In this document: positions 9,144 to 18,562 of the stretch, in pieces
How positions within the stretch are numbered: the first letter of the stretch is position 1
How the letters are laid out: every line of letters starts with the position of its first letter
Assembly: GCF_900088415.1 (NCBI RefSeq)
Contig: NZ_FLLQ01000004.1
Coordinates: forward strand, 310,001 to 374,000
Direction: 5' to 3'
DNA length: 64,000 nt
Source of the DNA: Vibrio mediterranei
GTDB taxonomy: Bacteria; Pseudomonadota; Gammaproteobacteria; Enterobacterales; Vibrionaceae
The notes under the pieces: generated by a model
The model's input: the letters and a program-made list of their open reading frames with translations, nothing else
Database searches by the model: none
What the model was told of the DNA's origin: nothing
Translations under genes and position numbers: made by a program

Positions 9144-9943
9144 TGACCTAACTTCTCCTGAATACGTCTTGTCATATTTCCAATAGGGAATTGAGCATCC
9201 TGAATTTTGGTTACGGGTGCAACCCCTAAAATACAATTGCTAACGAATATCTCATCTGCGGACATCAATGTGTTGAGCTTAAACGAGTCGATTAAGATTG
9301 GTAGCTCGTCTTGATTTGCAACTCGTAAAACTTCTTCACGCATAACACCTTCTACTCCGGCCATATCAAGACTTGGCGTGTGAAGCACACCATCCTTAAA
9401 CCAAAAGATATTTGCCATTGTGGTTTCGATTACGTTGCCGTTAATATCCAACACGATGCCGTCCAGACGGTCACTATGTTCAACTTGTTCCTTTGCAAGG
9501 ATTTGCTCCAGACGATTGTTATGCTTTAATCCCGCCAGCAACGGGTTTAACCCCAATGCGACATCGCAAAGTGACAGTTCAAGGCCGAGCTGACGTAATT
9601 CGATATAACCAACAGGGAAATCGAACTGGTTTAGAGTAATCAAGGGGCCCCGATTTACGCTAGGGCTATAACCTCGCCCTCCTTCACCACGGCTTACATG
9701 TATTTTGATGCCGGCCAGTGCTTTGCGTGAAACAACTCGCTCAAGTTCAGCCTTCATCTGCTGCCAATCTACGGGTGCCATCTTCAGACGAAGCAGCGCC
9801 CGTTCCATTCGCTTCACATGCTGATCCCACAACTGCAGTTTGCCTGACTTAGTCAGAATCGTTGTAAAGCAACCGTCACCATATTGAAAACTTCTGTCCG
9901 TAACTGAAACATGGTCGACTTGATTTCCATCACGCCAAAACAT
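9140..9943 (-). CDS. pabC: Aminodeoxychorismate lyase
   Basis: A PLP enzyme that makes p-aminobenzoate and pyruvate from 4-amino-4-deoxychorismate for folate synthesis. The 267 residues belong to the class IV aminotransferase fold. Visible are YGDGCFTTI near the N terminus, SRGEGGRGYSP, the presumed PLP lysine in LAGLKHNNRLEQ, and the cofactor phosphate region MAGVEGVMREEV. The stop overlaps the GTG start of mltG. It sits 81 bases after fabF behind that gene's terminator. Confidence 0.95.
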   Translation of the reverse strand: MFWRDGNQVDHVSVTDRSFQYGDGCFTTILTKSGKLQLWDQHVKRMERALLRLKMAPVDWQQMKAELERVVSRKALAGIKIHVSRGEGGRGYSPSVNRGPLITLNQFDFPVGYIELRQLGLELSLCDVALGLNPLLAGLKHNNRLEQILAKEQVEHSDRLDGIVLDINGNVIETTMANIFWFKDGVLHTPSLDMAGVEGVMREEVLRVANQDELPILIDSFKLNTLMSADEIFVSNCILGVAPVTKIQDAQFPIGNMTRRIQEKLGQ

Positions 9944-9960
9944 AGTTCTTCCTTTAAAAA

Positions 9961-9995
9961 CAAAACGGCTTAATGCTAAGCATCAAGCCGTTTGA
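9961..9995 (-). terminator. Terminator between fabF and pabC
   Basis: The stem AAACGGCTT / AAGCCGTTT is extended by ATGCT / AGCAT. Minus-strand TTTTGTTTTT follows. pabC therefore depends on readthrough or its own promoter. Confidence 0.8.
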
Positions 9996-10024
9996 ATACA
10001 AGTGTCTTGTACGATTACCGCGGG

Positions 10025-11266
10025 TTACATCTTTTTGAAAATCAATGAACCGTTAGTACCGCCAAATCCAAATGAGTTACAAAGTGCATATTCCATGTCA
10101 ACTTTGCGTGCAGTATGTGGAACTAGGTCTACATCGCACTCAGGGTCTGGATTATCTAGGTTAATCGTTGGTGGGACAATTTGATCTACCAAAGACATTA
10201 TAGTGATGATCGCTTCCGCTGAACCAGCTGCGCCTAGTAAGTGGCCTGTCATCGATTTTGTCGATGATACTAGCACTTTCTTCGCACCTTCTTCGCCAAG
10301 AGCGCGTTTAATGCCTTTGATCTCAGCTACGTCACCAGCTGGTGTTGAGGTACCGTGAGCGTTCACATAACCGATTTGTTCACCAGTAATGCCTGCATCA
10401 CGAAGTGCAGCTTCCATAGCCAAAGCGCCACCAGAACCATCTTCACTTGGTGAAGTCATATGGTAAGCGTCACCACTCATACCAAAACCAACAAGCTCGG
10501 CATAAATTTTCGCACCACGTGCTTTAGCATGCTCATACTCTTCAAGAACGATCATGCCTGCACCGTCACCCAGTACGAAGCCATCGCGGTCAACATCCCA
10601 AGGACGTGACGCTTTTTGTGGTTCATCGTTACGGGTAGATAGCGCTTTAGCTGCACCAAAGCCAGCCATACCAAGTGGAGTTGAAGCTTTTTCTGCGCCA
10701 CCCGCTACCATTGCTTCAGCGTCACCATATGCAATCATACGTGCAGCATGACCGATATTGTGAAGGCCAGTCGTACATGCAGTAGAGATTGCGATGTTAG
10801 GACCACGAAGACCAGCAAGAATAGAAAGTTGGCCAGCAACCATGTTTACGATAGTCGAAGGTACAAAGAAAGGGCTTACACGACGAGGGCCTTTCGTTAC
10901 CAACGCTTGATGTCCCGCTTCGATTAGGTCAAGACCACCAATACCAGAACCAATAGCTACACCGACACGGTGTTGGTTTTCTGGTGTGACTTCTAGACCT
11001 GAGTCTTTGAGAGCGTGCATGCCTGCTACGATGCCGTATTGGATAAACAAATCCATTTTCTTAGCATCTTTCTTAGACACGTATTCACTACCATCAAAGT
11101 CTTTTACTAAGCCAGCGAAACGAGTTGAAAAATCGGTTGTATCGAAATGTTCAATATTTACGATACCACTCTTACCCTCCAAAAGGGCTTTCCATGAAGA
11201 TTCTACGGTGTTGCCTACCGGTGACAACATACCCATGCCAGTGACAACAACACGACGCTTGGACAC
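10025..11266 (-). CDS. fabF: Beta-ketoacyl-ACP synthase II
   Basis: Elongates acyl-ACP with malonyl-ACP in fatty-acid synthesis and, in E. coli, drives the temperature-dependent step to cis-vaccenate. The 413 residues have the catalytic Cys164 in [10 protein letters not shown], with the two active-site histidines in [11 protein letters not shown] and [13 protein letters not shown], and end in the conserved NSFGFGGTN. It is the last fab gene of the cluster and is separated from acpP by a strong hairpin. Confidence 0.97.
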   Translation of the reverse strand: MSKRRVVVTGMGMLSPVGNTVESSWKALLEGKSGIVNIEHFDTTDFSTRFAGLVKDFDGSEYVSKKDAKKMDLFIQYGIVAGMHALKDSGLEVTPENQHRVGVAIGSGIGGLDLIEAGHQALVTKGPRRVSPFFVPSTIVNMVAGQLSILAGLRGPNIAISTACTTGLHNIGHAARMIAYGDAEAMVAGGAEKASTPLGMAGFGAAKALSTRNDEPQKASRPWDVDRDGFVLGDGAGMIVLEEYEHAKARGAKIYAELVGFGMSGDAYHMTSPSEDGSGGALAMEAALRDAGITGEQIGYVNAHGTSTPAGDVAEIKGIKRALGEEGAKKVLVSSTKSMTGHLLGAAGSAEAIITIMSLVDQIVPPTINLDNPDPECDVDLVPHTARKVDMEYALCNSFGFGGTNGSLIFKKM

Positions 11267-11324
11267 GATTTTATTCTCCGGGATATTTGTGATTCTATTT
11301 GAAAGGATAGAAGACGTTTAAAAA

Positions 11325-11352
11325 AACACAGGCGGCCAGAAGGCCGCCTGGA
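11325..11352 (-). terminator. Intergenic terminator between acpP and fabF
   Basis: A perfect 9-bp stem CAGGCGGCC / GGCCGCCTG with a 4-base loop is followed on the minus strand by TGTG and seven T. It likely lets acpP be expressed far above fabF. Confidence 0.9.
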
Positions 11353-11360
11353 AAGAGATA

Positions 11361-11594
11361 TTACTGAGCGCTGTTTACGTAGTCGATAGCAGCTTGAACA
11401 GTAGTGATCTTCTCAGCTTCTTCATCAGGAATCTCAGTGTCGAATTCCTCTTCTAGAGCCATTACTAGCTCAACTGTATCTAGAGAATCTGCACCTAGAT
11501 CGTCAACGAAAGAAGCTTCGTTCTTAACTTCTGCTTCGTCTACACCTAGCTGTTCAACAATGATTTTCTTTACGCGTTCTTCGATGTTGCTCAT
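11361..11594 (-). CDS. acpP: Acyl carrier protein
   Basis: A small acidic carrier of acyl chains in fatty-acid and lipid synthesis. The 77 residues carry the phosphopantetheine attachment Ser37 in [18 protein letters not shown]. It has strong codon bias, consistent with very high expression. AAAGGA lies 9 bases before the ATG. It has its own promoter candidate upstream and its own terminator downstream. Confidence 0.98.
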
Positions 11595-11637
11595 TTTTCT
11601 TTTCCTTTACAGATTTCGCTTTATGCGATGTTTCCGT

Positions 11638-11688
11638 AGTTTATTCGAACTATTGAAAGTTGCAAGGGGGTCCTTGCTGGTCAAACCA
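11638..11688 (-). promoter_or_regulatory. acpP promoter candidate with FadR-like operator
   Basis: On the minus strand TTGCAA (11665-11660), a 16-base spacer and TAAACT (11643-11638) form a plausible promoter. Upstream, 11678-11688 reads TGGTCAAACCA, matching the FadR core TGGTCNGACCA at 10 of 11 positions, about 50 bases before the inferred start. FadR activates fatty-acid synthesis genes in E. coli; binding here is inferred. Confidence 0.5.
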
Positions 11689-11756
11689 CAATTTTAGCGA
11701 ATTTAACCGAAATTCAGCACATTTTTGACTTAAATCATGCACAAATGTTGCACAGA

Positions 11757-12494
11757 TCAAACCATGTACATGCCACCATTTACGTGAAGTGTCTCACCTG
11801 TGATGTATGCCGCTTCTGGCGATGCAAGGAATGCAACAGCAGATGCAATTTCACGAGGGTCACCTAAACGACCAGCAGGTACGTTGGCTAGTGTAGCAGC
11901 TCGTTGCTCATCATTCAGTGCTTTTGTCATATCTGTTTCGATAAAACCTGGTGCAACTGTGTTCACGGTCACACCGCGAGATGCAACTTCACGTGCCATT
12001 GACTTAGTAAAACCAATTACGCCCGCTTTCGCTGCCGCGTAGTTAGTTTGACCTGCGTTACCCATAGTACCAACAACAGAACCTACGTTGATGATACGAC
12101 CTTGACGTTTCTTCATCATACCGCGTAGTACTGCTTTAGACAGACGGAAGATAGACGTTAGGTTAGTGTCCATGATATCTGTCCACTCGTCGTCCTTCAT
12201 ACGCATGAGAAGGTTGTCGCGTGTGATACCAGCGTTGTTTACAAGAATGTCGATCGCACCAAAATCAGCGTTGATCTGCTTTAGTACTGCTTCGATTGAG
12301 TCGGTATCTGTCACGTTTAGTGCCAAACCTTTACCATTCTCACCTAAATACTCGCTGATCGCCGCAGCACCATTTTCAGATGTTGCTGTACCGATTACTG
12401 TTGCACCGCGCTCTACCAATAGCTCAGCAATTGAGCGACCGATACCACGGCTAGCACCTGTTACTAAGGCAATTTTGCCTTCAAGGTTCATCAT
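11757..12494 (-). CDS. fabG: 3-oxoacyl-ACP reductase
   Basis: NADPH-dependent reduction of beta-ketoacyl-ACP, the first reductive step of each elongation cycle. The short-chain dehydrogenase has TGASRGIG for NADPH, NNAG, the catalytic Ser in NVGSVVGTMG, and Tyr/Lys in TNYAAAKAG. It ends GETLHVNGGMYMV exactly like the E. coli enzyme. Two consecutive ATGs are possible; the first has better spacing from AAAGGA (245 residues), the second gives the usual 244. It starts 13 bases after fabD. Confidence 0.97.
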   Translation of the reverse strand: MMNLEGKIALVTGASRGIGRSIAELLVERGATVIGTATSENGAAAISEYLGENGKGLALNVTDTDSIEAVLKQINADFGAIDILVNNAGITRDNLLMRMKDDEWTDIMDTNLTSIFRLSKAVLRGMMKKRQGRIINVGSVVGTMGNAGQTNYAAAKAGVIGFTKSMAREVASRGVTVNTVAPGFIETDMTKALNDEQRAATLANVPAGRLGDPREIASAVAFLASPEAAYITGETLHVNGGMYMV

Positions 12495-12507
12495 TATCGC
12501 GTTCCTT

Positions 12508-13431
12508 TTATTTTACCGCTTCAAGTGACGCAGCATCGTTAACTGCTGCAGCACTCAATGTCTTAACGATTCGCTTCGTTAGACCTGTTAGTACTTTACC
12601 AGGACCAAGTTCCAGCAATTTCTCTACGCCTTGCTCGCTCATTTTCTCAACACCTTCAGTCCAACGAACTGGGCTGTAAAGTTGACGAACTAATGCATCT
12701 TTGATTTTCGCTGGGTCAGTTTCAGCGGCAACATCAACATTGTTAATCACTGATATTTCTGGCGTATTAAATTCAAGCGCGTCTAGAGCAACTGCGAGTT
12801 TATCGGCAGCAGGCTTCATCAGTGCGCAGTGAGATGGTACTGACACAGGTAAAGGAAGAGCACGTTTTGCACCTGCTTCTTTACAAAGTGCACCAGCACG
12901 TTCTACTGCCGCTTTATTACCAGCGATAACTACTTGACCTGGAGAGTTAAAGTTAACTGGAGAAACGACTTCCCCTTGAGCAGCTTCTTCGCAAGCTTTA
13001 GCAATAGACTCATCATCAAGACCGATGATCGCATACATTGCACCAACACCTGCTGGTACTGCTTCTTGCATTAATTGGCCGCGAAGCTCAACCAGTTTGA
13101 TCGCTTCTTTAAAATCGATAACACCAGCACAAACTAATGCAGAGTACTCACCAAGACTGTGACCTGCCAAAAGAGCAGGCTGTTCTAGTCCTTGCTCCTG
13201 CCATACACGCCAAATAGCAACTGAAGAGGCTAGCAATGCTGGCTGTGTACGGTGAGTTTGGTTTAGATCTTCAGCAGGGCCATTCTGAACAAGTGCCCAT
13301 AAGTCATAACCTAGCGCCTCAGATGCTTCAGCAAATGTTGCTTTAACTACATCATATTGCTCGCCCAGTTCTGCAAGCATTCCAACTGTTTGTGAACCCT
13401 GACCAGGGAACACGATTGCAAAATTACTCAT
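12508..13431 (-). CDS. fabD: Malonyl-CoA:ACP transacylase
   Basis: Loads malonyl groups onto ACP. The 307 residues start MSNFAIVFPGQGSQ and have the nucleophile Ser92 in GHSLGEYSALV and the active-site His in VPSHCALM. The ATG at 13431 is preferred over an upstream ATG because AAGGA lies 7 bases before it and the family begins at this point. It is in the middle of the fabHDG run. Confidence 0.97.
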   Translation of the reverse strand: MSNFAIVFPGQGSQTVGMLAELGEQYDVVKATFAEASEALGYDLWALVQNGPAEDLNQTHRTQPALLASSVAIWRVWQEQGLEQPALLAGHSLGEYSALVCAGVIDFKEAIKLVELRGQLMQEAVPAGVGAMYAIIGLDDESIAKACEEAAQGEVVSPVNFNSPGQVVIAGNKAAVERAGALCKEAGAKRALPLPVSVPSHCALMKPAADKLAVALDALEFNTPEISVINNVDVAAETDPAKIKDALVRQLYSPVRWTEGVEKMSEQGVEKLLELGPGKVLTGLTKRIVKTLSAAAVNDAASLEAVK

Positions 13432-13487
13432 CGTTATTTCCTTAAACAACGCAATCTAAATTAGTATTGGTTTGGATTTTGCTGGGA

Positions 13488-14438
13488 TTAGAAGCGAACA
13501 AGCGCCGATCCCCAAGTAAATCCACCACCAAAGGCTTCTAGCAACAGATTTTGTCCACGTTTAATGCGGCCATCACGTACTGCTTCATCTAGTGCAGTAG
13601 GAACTGTTGCCGCAGAGGTATTACCGTGACGATCAAGGGTAACCACCACTTGATCCATCGACATACCAAGCTTTTTAGCTGTTGCTGAAATAATTCGATA
13701 GTTCGCTTGATGCGGAACAAGCCAGTCTAGTTCTGACTTATCCATATCATTTGCCGCTAATGTGTCTTTGACCAGCTTTGACAATTGTGTCACCGCAACC
13801 TTAAAGACTTCATTGCCTGACATATTTAGCCATTTATCCAGTTCACCACCGCGTACTGGCATCTCAAGACTTAACAAGTCTCCAAATCGACCATCAGCGT
13901 ATAGGTGAGTAGAAATAATGCCAGGTTCTTCGCTAGCACCCAGTACGACTGCGCCTGCAGCGTCGCCGAACAGAATAATAGTAGAACGATCAATATCTTC
14001 AACTGTCTTCGATAAGCAATCAGAGCCGATAACTAAAACATTTTTAGCCATACCAGAGCGAATATGCTGATCGGCGACTGAGAGTGCATAAACGAAACCA
14101 GTACATGCTGCCGCCATATCAAATGCGGGACAACCTTTAATACCAAGTTTTGCTTGAACTTGACATGCGGATGATGGGAAAGCATGGCTACTGCTGGTCG
14201 TTGCTACGATAATGAGATCAATGTCATCTTTATCGATACCAGCCATTTCGATAGCTTTTATCGAAGCTTCGTAGCCCATATCTGCAACAGTTTCGTCTTC
14301 TGCGGCAATTCGTCGCTCTTTGATACCTGTGCGAGTTACGATCCATTCATCTGTCGTATCTACCATTTTCTCTAGATCCGCGTTAGTACGGACCTGAGAT
14401 GGCAGGTAGCTGCCTGTACCTAAAATTTTGCTATACAT
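13488..14438 (-). CDS. fabH: Beta-ketoacyl-ACP synthase III
   Basis: Condenses acetyl-CoA with malonyl-ACP to start fatty-acid synthesis. The 316 residues have the catalytic triad motifs: Cys112 in [13 protein letters not shown], His in [11 protein letters not shown] and Asn in RHGNTSAAT. It starts five bases after plsX, a spacing that implies coupled translation. Length and motifs match E. coli FabH closely. Confidence 0.97.
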   Translation of the reverse strand: MYSKILGTGSYLPSQVRTNADLEKMVDTTDEWIVTRTGIKERRIAAEDETVADMGYEASIKAIEMAGIDKDDIDLIIVATTSSSHAFPSSACQVQAKLGIKGCPAFDMAAACTGFVYALSVADQHIRSGMAKNVLVIGSDCLSKTVEDIDRSTIILFGDAAGAVVLGASEEPGIISTHLYADGRFGDLLSLEMPVRGGELDKWLNMSGNEVFKVAVTQLSKLVKDTLAANDMDKSELDWLVPHQANYRIISATAKKLGMSMDQVVVTLDRHGNTSAATVPTALDEAVRDGRIKRGQNLLLEAFGGGFTWGSALVRF

Positions 14439-14443
14439 GAAGA

Positions 14444-15469
14444 CTAATACTGCCTCTCGAGTAACACTGCTTCTAGACGATCGCTGATTTGGTTCGGGAC
14501 TTGGCGTTTAACCTCGTGAACCGCTTCGCCTATTGCATGAACAAGTGCTGAAATATCAGCACTTCCGTGGCTTTTTATGACAATGCCGCGCAATCCTAAC
14601 AAACTTGCCCCGTTATACTGGTCGGGGTTCAGTGTTTTCACCTCAGTTATGAGATCGGAAAACAATATTCTTGCTATCCATCCTTTCCATGTAGAGGCGG
14701 TTAGTTTTGCTTTTAGTTTATCTAAAATGAGTTGAGCCGTTCCTTCGCACGCTTTCAACGCTGTGTTTCCAACAAATCCATCGCAAACAACAACATCAGC
14801 AGCGTCGTGTAACAACTCATTACCTTCGACGAAACCAATATAGTTTATAGATTGCGTTTGGGTAAGCATTTCAGCGCAACGTTTCACAAGATCGTTGCCT
14901 TTTATTTCTTCAGCGCCAATATTTAGAATGGCAACTTTTGGTTTTCTGCCCAAATGCTGTTCTGCTAGTGCACTCCCCATGACCGCAAACTGAAAGAGAG
15001 AATCTGCATCGACCGATGCATTGGCACCTAAGTCGAGCATCCACGTTTTGCTGCCCGATACCGTCGGCAACGCAGTGACTAAAGCAGGCCTATCAATACC
15101 TGGTAATAGTTTCAGTCTGAAGCGAGATAACGCCATTAATGCGCCAGTATTACCGCTGCTTACGCAAGCATCAGCGTTTTCTGACTCAACGAGATCAATC
15201 GCAATACGCATTGAGGTATCGTGACTGTTTCTAAGCGCAAAGGAAGGCTTTTCTGAATTCGAGATGACTCGGTCACTATGCATTACCTCTAAACGGGTAC
15301 TGCGTTGGTAACCTAGTTGATTGAGTTGTGTATTTATCGACGGTTCGTCGCCGACAAGAACCACTTTTAGCTCTGGGAAAAGCGACAGTGCCTGCACGGC
15401 GGCAGGCACTGTTACGGAAGGACCGAAATCCCCGCCCATTGCATCAAGTGCAACGGTTATATTATGCAA
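14444..15469 (-). CDS. plsX: Phosphate acyltransferase PlsX
   Basis: Converts acyl-ACP to acyl-phosphate, linking fatty-acid synthesis to phospholipid synthesis. The 341 residues begin with [19 protein letters not shown], the family signature, and contain [14 protein letters not shown] and [12 protein letters not shown]. It lies 9 bases downstream of rpmF, the conserved rpmF-plsX order of gammaproteobacteria. Confidence 0.96.
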   Translation of the reverse strand: MHNITVALDAMGGDFGPSVTVPAAVQALSLFPELKVVLVGDEPSINTQLNQLGYQRSTRLEVMHSDRVISNSEKPSFALRNSHDTSMRIAIDLVESENADACVSSGNTGALMALSRFRLKLLPGIDRPALVTALPTVSGSKTWMLDLGANASVDADSLFQFAVMGSALAEQHLGRKPKVAILNIGAEEIKGNDLVKRCAEMLTQTQSINYIGFVEGNELLHDAADVVVCDGFVGNTALKACEGTAQLILDKLKAKLTASTWKGWIARILFSDLITEVKTLNPDQYNGASLLGLRGIVIKSHGSADISALVHAIGEAVHEVKRQVPNQISDRLEAVLLERQY

Positions 15470-15478
15470 AGGTCAACC

Positions 15479-15649
15479 TTACTTGTTGATAACCTTTTTG
15501 CCACGGTAGTAACCGTCAGCAGTCACATTGTGACGTAGGTGAGTTTCACCTGAAGTTGCGTCTACAGATAGTGCAGCTGAAGTTAGCGCATCATGTGAAC
15601 GACGCATGCCACGCATAGAACGTGACTTCTTGCTTTTTTGTACGGCCAT
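15479..15649 (-). CDS. rpmF: 50S ribosomal protein L32
   Basis: A structural protein of the large ribosomal subunit. The 56-residue frame translates as [20 protein letters not shown] followed by a short C-terminal part with [17 protein letters not shown], matching L32 along its length. GGAGTAG lies just before the ATG. It is short but unmistakable, located between yceD and plsX as in E. coli. Confidence 0.97.
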   Translation of the reverse strand: MAVQKSKKSRSMRGMRRSHDALTSAALSVDATSGETHLRHNVTADGYYRGKKVINK

Positions 15650-15692
15650 GGACCCTACTCCTATGTTAGTAATTTAAACGTCAGTAACTGTG

Positions 15693-16220
15693 TTACTCAC
15701 GCTTTAAGCTCTTTAAAACATCAAATGGATTTGGCTTATCTTCTGGAACCTCTTCCGGAATATCTCCAAAAACCATGTTGTTTGAGTCAACGCTACAATC
15801 TGCTATATCGTGCATTGCGACTTGAGGCAGGTTTAAGATGAACTCGTCTTCAACTAATTGTATGAGATCGACCTCACCGTACTCATTAAGATCTACCAAA
15901 TCGTAATCTTCCGGTGCATCCTCTTCACTTTTCTCACTATAGTAAGGAGTATAAGTGAATTGGACTTCACACAGGTGTGTGAAAATCTCATTACAACGCT
16001 GACATTCCAAATCAACTTCGATGTTAGCTTTACCAGAGATAACAACGAGTCGCTGTTCATCATGCCCGAAGGACAATGTCACTTCAGCATCGCGTTTTAC
16101 GCTACTAACTGACTCGCTCAGACGCTTAAAAAGACTTACTTGGATGATGCCATCAAAGTCCAATCTTTTCTGTGCTGTCTTACCCGGGTCAACAGTTCGC
16201 GGTATTTTTACCTTTTGCAT
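15693..16220 (-). CDS. yceD: YceD, 23S rRNA accumulation protein (DUF177)
   Basis: In E. coli YceD is needed for normal 23S rRNA levels. The 175 residues begin MQKVKIPRTVDPGKTAQKRL and contain the conserved LECQRCNEIFTH cysteine pair, an acidic middle and the C-terminal NPFDVLKSLKRE shared with the family. It is the first gene of the rpmF-plsX-fab block. No Shine-Dalgarno sequence precedes the ATG, and a strong promoter ends only a few bases upstream, so the mRNA may be leaderless. Confidence 0.92.
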   Translation of the reverse strand: MQKVKIPRTVDPGKTAQKRLDFDGIIQVSLFKRLSESVSSVKRDAEVTLSFGHDEQRLVVISGKANIEVDLECQRCNEIFTHLCEVQFTYTPYYSEKSEEDAPEDYDLVDLNEYGEVDLIQLVEDEFILNLPQVAMHDIADCSVDSNNMVFGDIPEEVPEDKPNPFDVLKSLKRE

Positions 16221-16222
16221 AG

Positions 16223-16258
16223 GGCGCGAATATTATCTTCCAAAACGGATTTAGTCAA
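16223..16258 (-). promoter_or_regulatory. yceD-rpmF promoter
   Basis: On the minus strand TTGACT (16258-16253), exactly 17 bases, then TAATAT (16235-16230). The expected start of transcription is near 16223, only about three bases before the yceD ATG at 16220. Confidence 0.7.
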
Positions 16259-16355
16259 AGAAAAAGGCTAAAAAGTTGTACTTTTTTTGCCTACAGATTA
16301 AGAATCTAACATTATGTCTAGAATCTGCAATTATGATAAGAAAAACTGTCCGAAA

Positions 16356-16940
16356 ATGAAAACAATTCGACTCATTTTAGCCTCAACGTCTCCGTACCGT
16401 GCAGAGCTTCTATCCAAATTAGGTTTAGACTTTGAAGCTATTGCACCAAACGTTGAAGAAACAGCACAAGAGCACGAAACGGCAACGGAGCTGGTTCAGC
16501 GGCTTGCATTGGAAAAAGCGAGTGCCTTAAAAAACGAAAAAGACGCTGTCATTATCGGCAGCGATCAAGTTTGCGTCATCGATGGCAAAATTATTGGCAA
16601 ACCGTTGACTCGCAGCAATGCGATACACCAGCTCCAGCAGCAAAGTGGAAAAACTGTTCGGTTCTATACTGGGCTGGCAGTCTACAACACCAAGACTCAG
16701 CAATCGGAGACCGTTATTGATACTTTTGATGTGACGTTTCGAAAATTAACGACCACTCAAATCGAGCGTTATGTCGATATGGAGCAACCACTATACTGTG
16801 CTGGAAGTTTTAAGAGCGAAGGGCTCGGTATCACGTTATTTAGTCAACTCGATGGTAAAGATCCAAATACTTTAGTCGGACTACCTCTCATTGACCTTGT
16901 CACTCTATTAGCGAAACAAGGCATTTCTCCACTCGCTTAA
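16356..16940 (+). CDS. yceF: 7-methyl-GTP pyrophosphatase, Maf family (YceF)
   Basis: A house-cleaning nucleotide pyrophosphatase that hydrolyses modified NTPs such as m7GTP. The 194 residues contain the Maf start LILASTSPYRAELL, the SDQVC motif, GKPLT and CAGSFKSEG, which fit the YceF rather than the YhdE subgroup. The ATG at 16356 is chosen over one 42 bases upstream because the family starts right there. It is transcribed divergently from yceD, as in E. coli. Confidence 0.93.
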   Translation: MKTIRLILASTSPYRAELLSKLGLDFEAIAPNVEETAQEHETATELVQRLALEKASALKNEKDAVIIGSDQVCVIDGKIIGKPLTRSNAIHQLQQQSGKTVRFYTGLAVYNTKTQQSETVIDTFDVTFRKLTTTQIERYVDMEQPLYCAGSFKSEGLGITLFSQLDGKDPNTLVGLPLIDLVTLLAKQGISPLA

Positions 16941-16943
16941 AGA

Positions 16944-16979
16944 CAAAAACGGAGTGCATCTGGATCGAAGCACTCCGCT
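16944..16979 (-). terminator. Terminator of rluC
   Basis: The stem CGGAGTGC / GCACTCCG with a 12-base loop is followed on the minus strand by TTTTTG. The plus-strand side lacks a T run, so it serves rluC. Confidence 0.8.
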
Positions 16980-16997
16980 CTAGTTACAGCTCTTAGG

Positions 16998-17945
16998 TTA
17001 TACGCCTGCTTTTAGCTTTTTAATCGCTTGCTGCAACTTTGGTTCCATCTCAGCATGTATTTCCATTTTTTCATCATTCGCTGGATGCATGAAGACAATG
17101 TTTGCGGCATGCAGGAACAAACGGTCTAGACCTACTTTCGCTGTATAAGCATCAAATCGGCGGTCACCATAGCGATCATCCCATGCTATCGGATGGCCCG
17201 TGTATTGAGTGTGAACTCGAATTTGGTGGGTACGCCCGGTAATTGGGCTTGCTTGAATCAACGTTGCCTGCTCAAAAGACTCCAGTACCTTAAAGCGAGT
17301 TTCTGAAGGTTTTCCATTAGGGTTAACTCTAACAATACTATTCACTTCATTCTTTAGCAGCGGCGCTTTTACTACTCGGCAACTAGGCTTCCATTTCCCC
17401 ATTACTAGGGCAAAGTAATACTTTTGCACCGTCTTCTCACGAAACTGTGCTTGCAAATGACGCAAAGCAGACCGTTTCTTCGCAACCAAAAGAATACCCG
17501 AAGTATCGCGATCTATGCGGTGTACTAATTCTAAGAAGCGCGCTTGTGGACGTAACGCCCTTAAAGCTTCAATCGCACCAAACTTCAAACCACTTCCACC
17601 ATGAACCGCAATTCCAGATGGCTTGTTTAAGATGAGCATGTGGTCGTCTTCATAAATAATTTGCGACTCAAGCTCTGCCACTTTATTCAACTTTGTGCTG
17701 ATAGGCGCTTCTTCTTGCTTCTCTTCTATTGTGACAGGAGGTATACGGACGCTATCCCCTGCTTGAAGCTTGTATTCCGCTTTGACACGCTTTTTGTTTA
17801 CCCGTACCTCACCCTTGCGCACGATTCGGTACACAACACTCTTAGGAATGTTTTTCAATTGGTTGCGCAAAAAGTTATCGATGCGCTGACCAGCCATATC
17901 GTCGTCAATATCGACAAATTGGACTTTAGTTCTAATTTCACTCAT
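16998..17945 (-). CDS. rluC: 23S rRNA pseudouridine synthase RluC
   Basis: Makes pseudouridine at 23S rRNA positions 955, 2504 and 2580 in E. coli. The 315 residues have an N-terminal S4 RNA-binding domain (RIDNFLRNQLK through KGEVRVNKKRVKAEY) and the catalytic domain with the nucleophile Asp in LVHRIDRDTSGILL and GRTHQIRVHTQY. It is divergent from rne, the classic rluC-rne arrangement. The ATG has no Shine-Dalgarno sequence and lies 6 bases after a consensus -10 box. Confidence 0.95.
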   Translation of the reverse strand: MSEIRTKVQFVDIDDDMAGQRIDNFLRNQLKNIPKSVVYRIVRKGEVRVNKKRVKAEYKLQAGDSVRIPPVTIEEKQEEAPISTKLNKVAELESQIIYEDDHMLILNKPSGIAVHGGSGLKFGAIEALRALRPQARFLELVHRIDRDTSGILLVAKKRSALRHLQAQFREKTVQKYYFALVMGKWKPSCRVVKAPLLKNEVNSIVRVNPNGKPSETRFKVLESFEQATLIQASPITGRTHQIRVHTQYTGHPIAWDDRYGDRRFDAYTAKVGLDRLFLHAANIVFMHPANDEKMEIHAEMEPKLQQAIKKLKAGV

Positions 17946-17960
17946 TTCGCTATTATAACA
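17945..17960 (-). promoter_or_regulatory. Extended -10 promoter of rluC
   Basis: Minus-strand TGTTATAAT contains a TG-N extension and a perfect TATAAT (17957-17952). The -35 region is weak. The transcription start is predicted at or next to the A of the rluC ATG. Confidence 0.6.
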
Positions 17961-18151
17961 TTCAAAGCAGCAAGAAAATAACGCTTTCTATTGGTAATTT
18001 TGTCGATGAGATAGTGGAAAAACCATCAACAACGCACTCTTAGCCATTGGCTGAACAAGCTGTGGATAGAAATCAACCAGTTTGAACCAGCTTTTACACG
18101 CCCTGAGATATTATTGCTTAAAATCAGCACATTAAACGTACATTGCCTAGG

Positions 18152-18562
18152 TATAATCAGAATTTTTTCTGTGGTTTATACTAAAGCTGATTGCTGATAA
18201 TTCGCTGCGCTGCTATAGTTCACAGCTGCAATAGGTAATAAAAATCGATTTATGATTTGTCGATATTATCTTTGAGCAATTTTAACTATGAGTAGAACGC
18301 TTAGTTTTGAGACGCAGCAACTGGCATAAGACGTTGATCGCTAAGACTTCCTTGTCACCTACTCACGTAATCGTGTTGAGTATCACCGCCACATATGCGG
18401 AGCACACAGCGAAAGTTCTGTGTGAAGACTGTAGTGCCCAAGAGCATCCCTTCCAGCCGGGAGGCTGCATTTTACAAAGCCATGGGATCCGGCACCACGA
18501 CTTACGAAAACTGTGACAAGAGCAATGATGAAAACAAAGAAAATACAACGAGAATTTCTGTA
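18152..18562 (+). promoter_or_regulatory. rne promoter and long autoregulatory-type 5' UTR
   Basis: TATAAT at 18152-18157 is a likely -10 box, which gives a leader of about 400 bases before the rne ATG. The leader contains hairpins: CACACAG / CTGTGTG (18403-18424) and CAGCC-GGGA-GGCTG (18454-18467). In E. coli a 361-base rne leader with conserved hairpins lets RNase E cleave and down-regulate its own mRNA. Equivalent function is inferred from position, length and structure. Confidence 0.6.

Noticed and set aside
18307..18516. 69-codon frame inside the rne leader
   Set aside because: It overlaps the structured leader, lacks a ribosome binding site and has no protein-like features.
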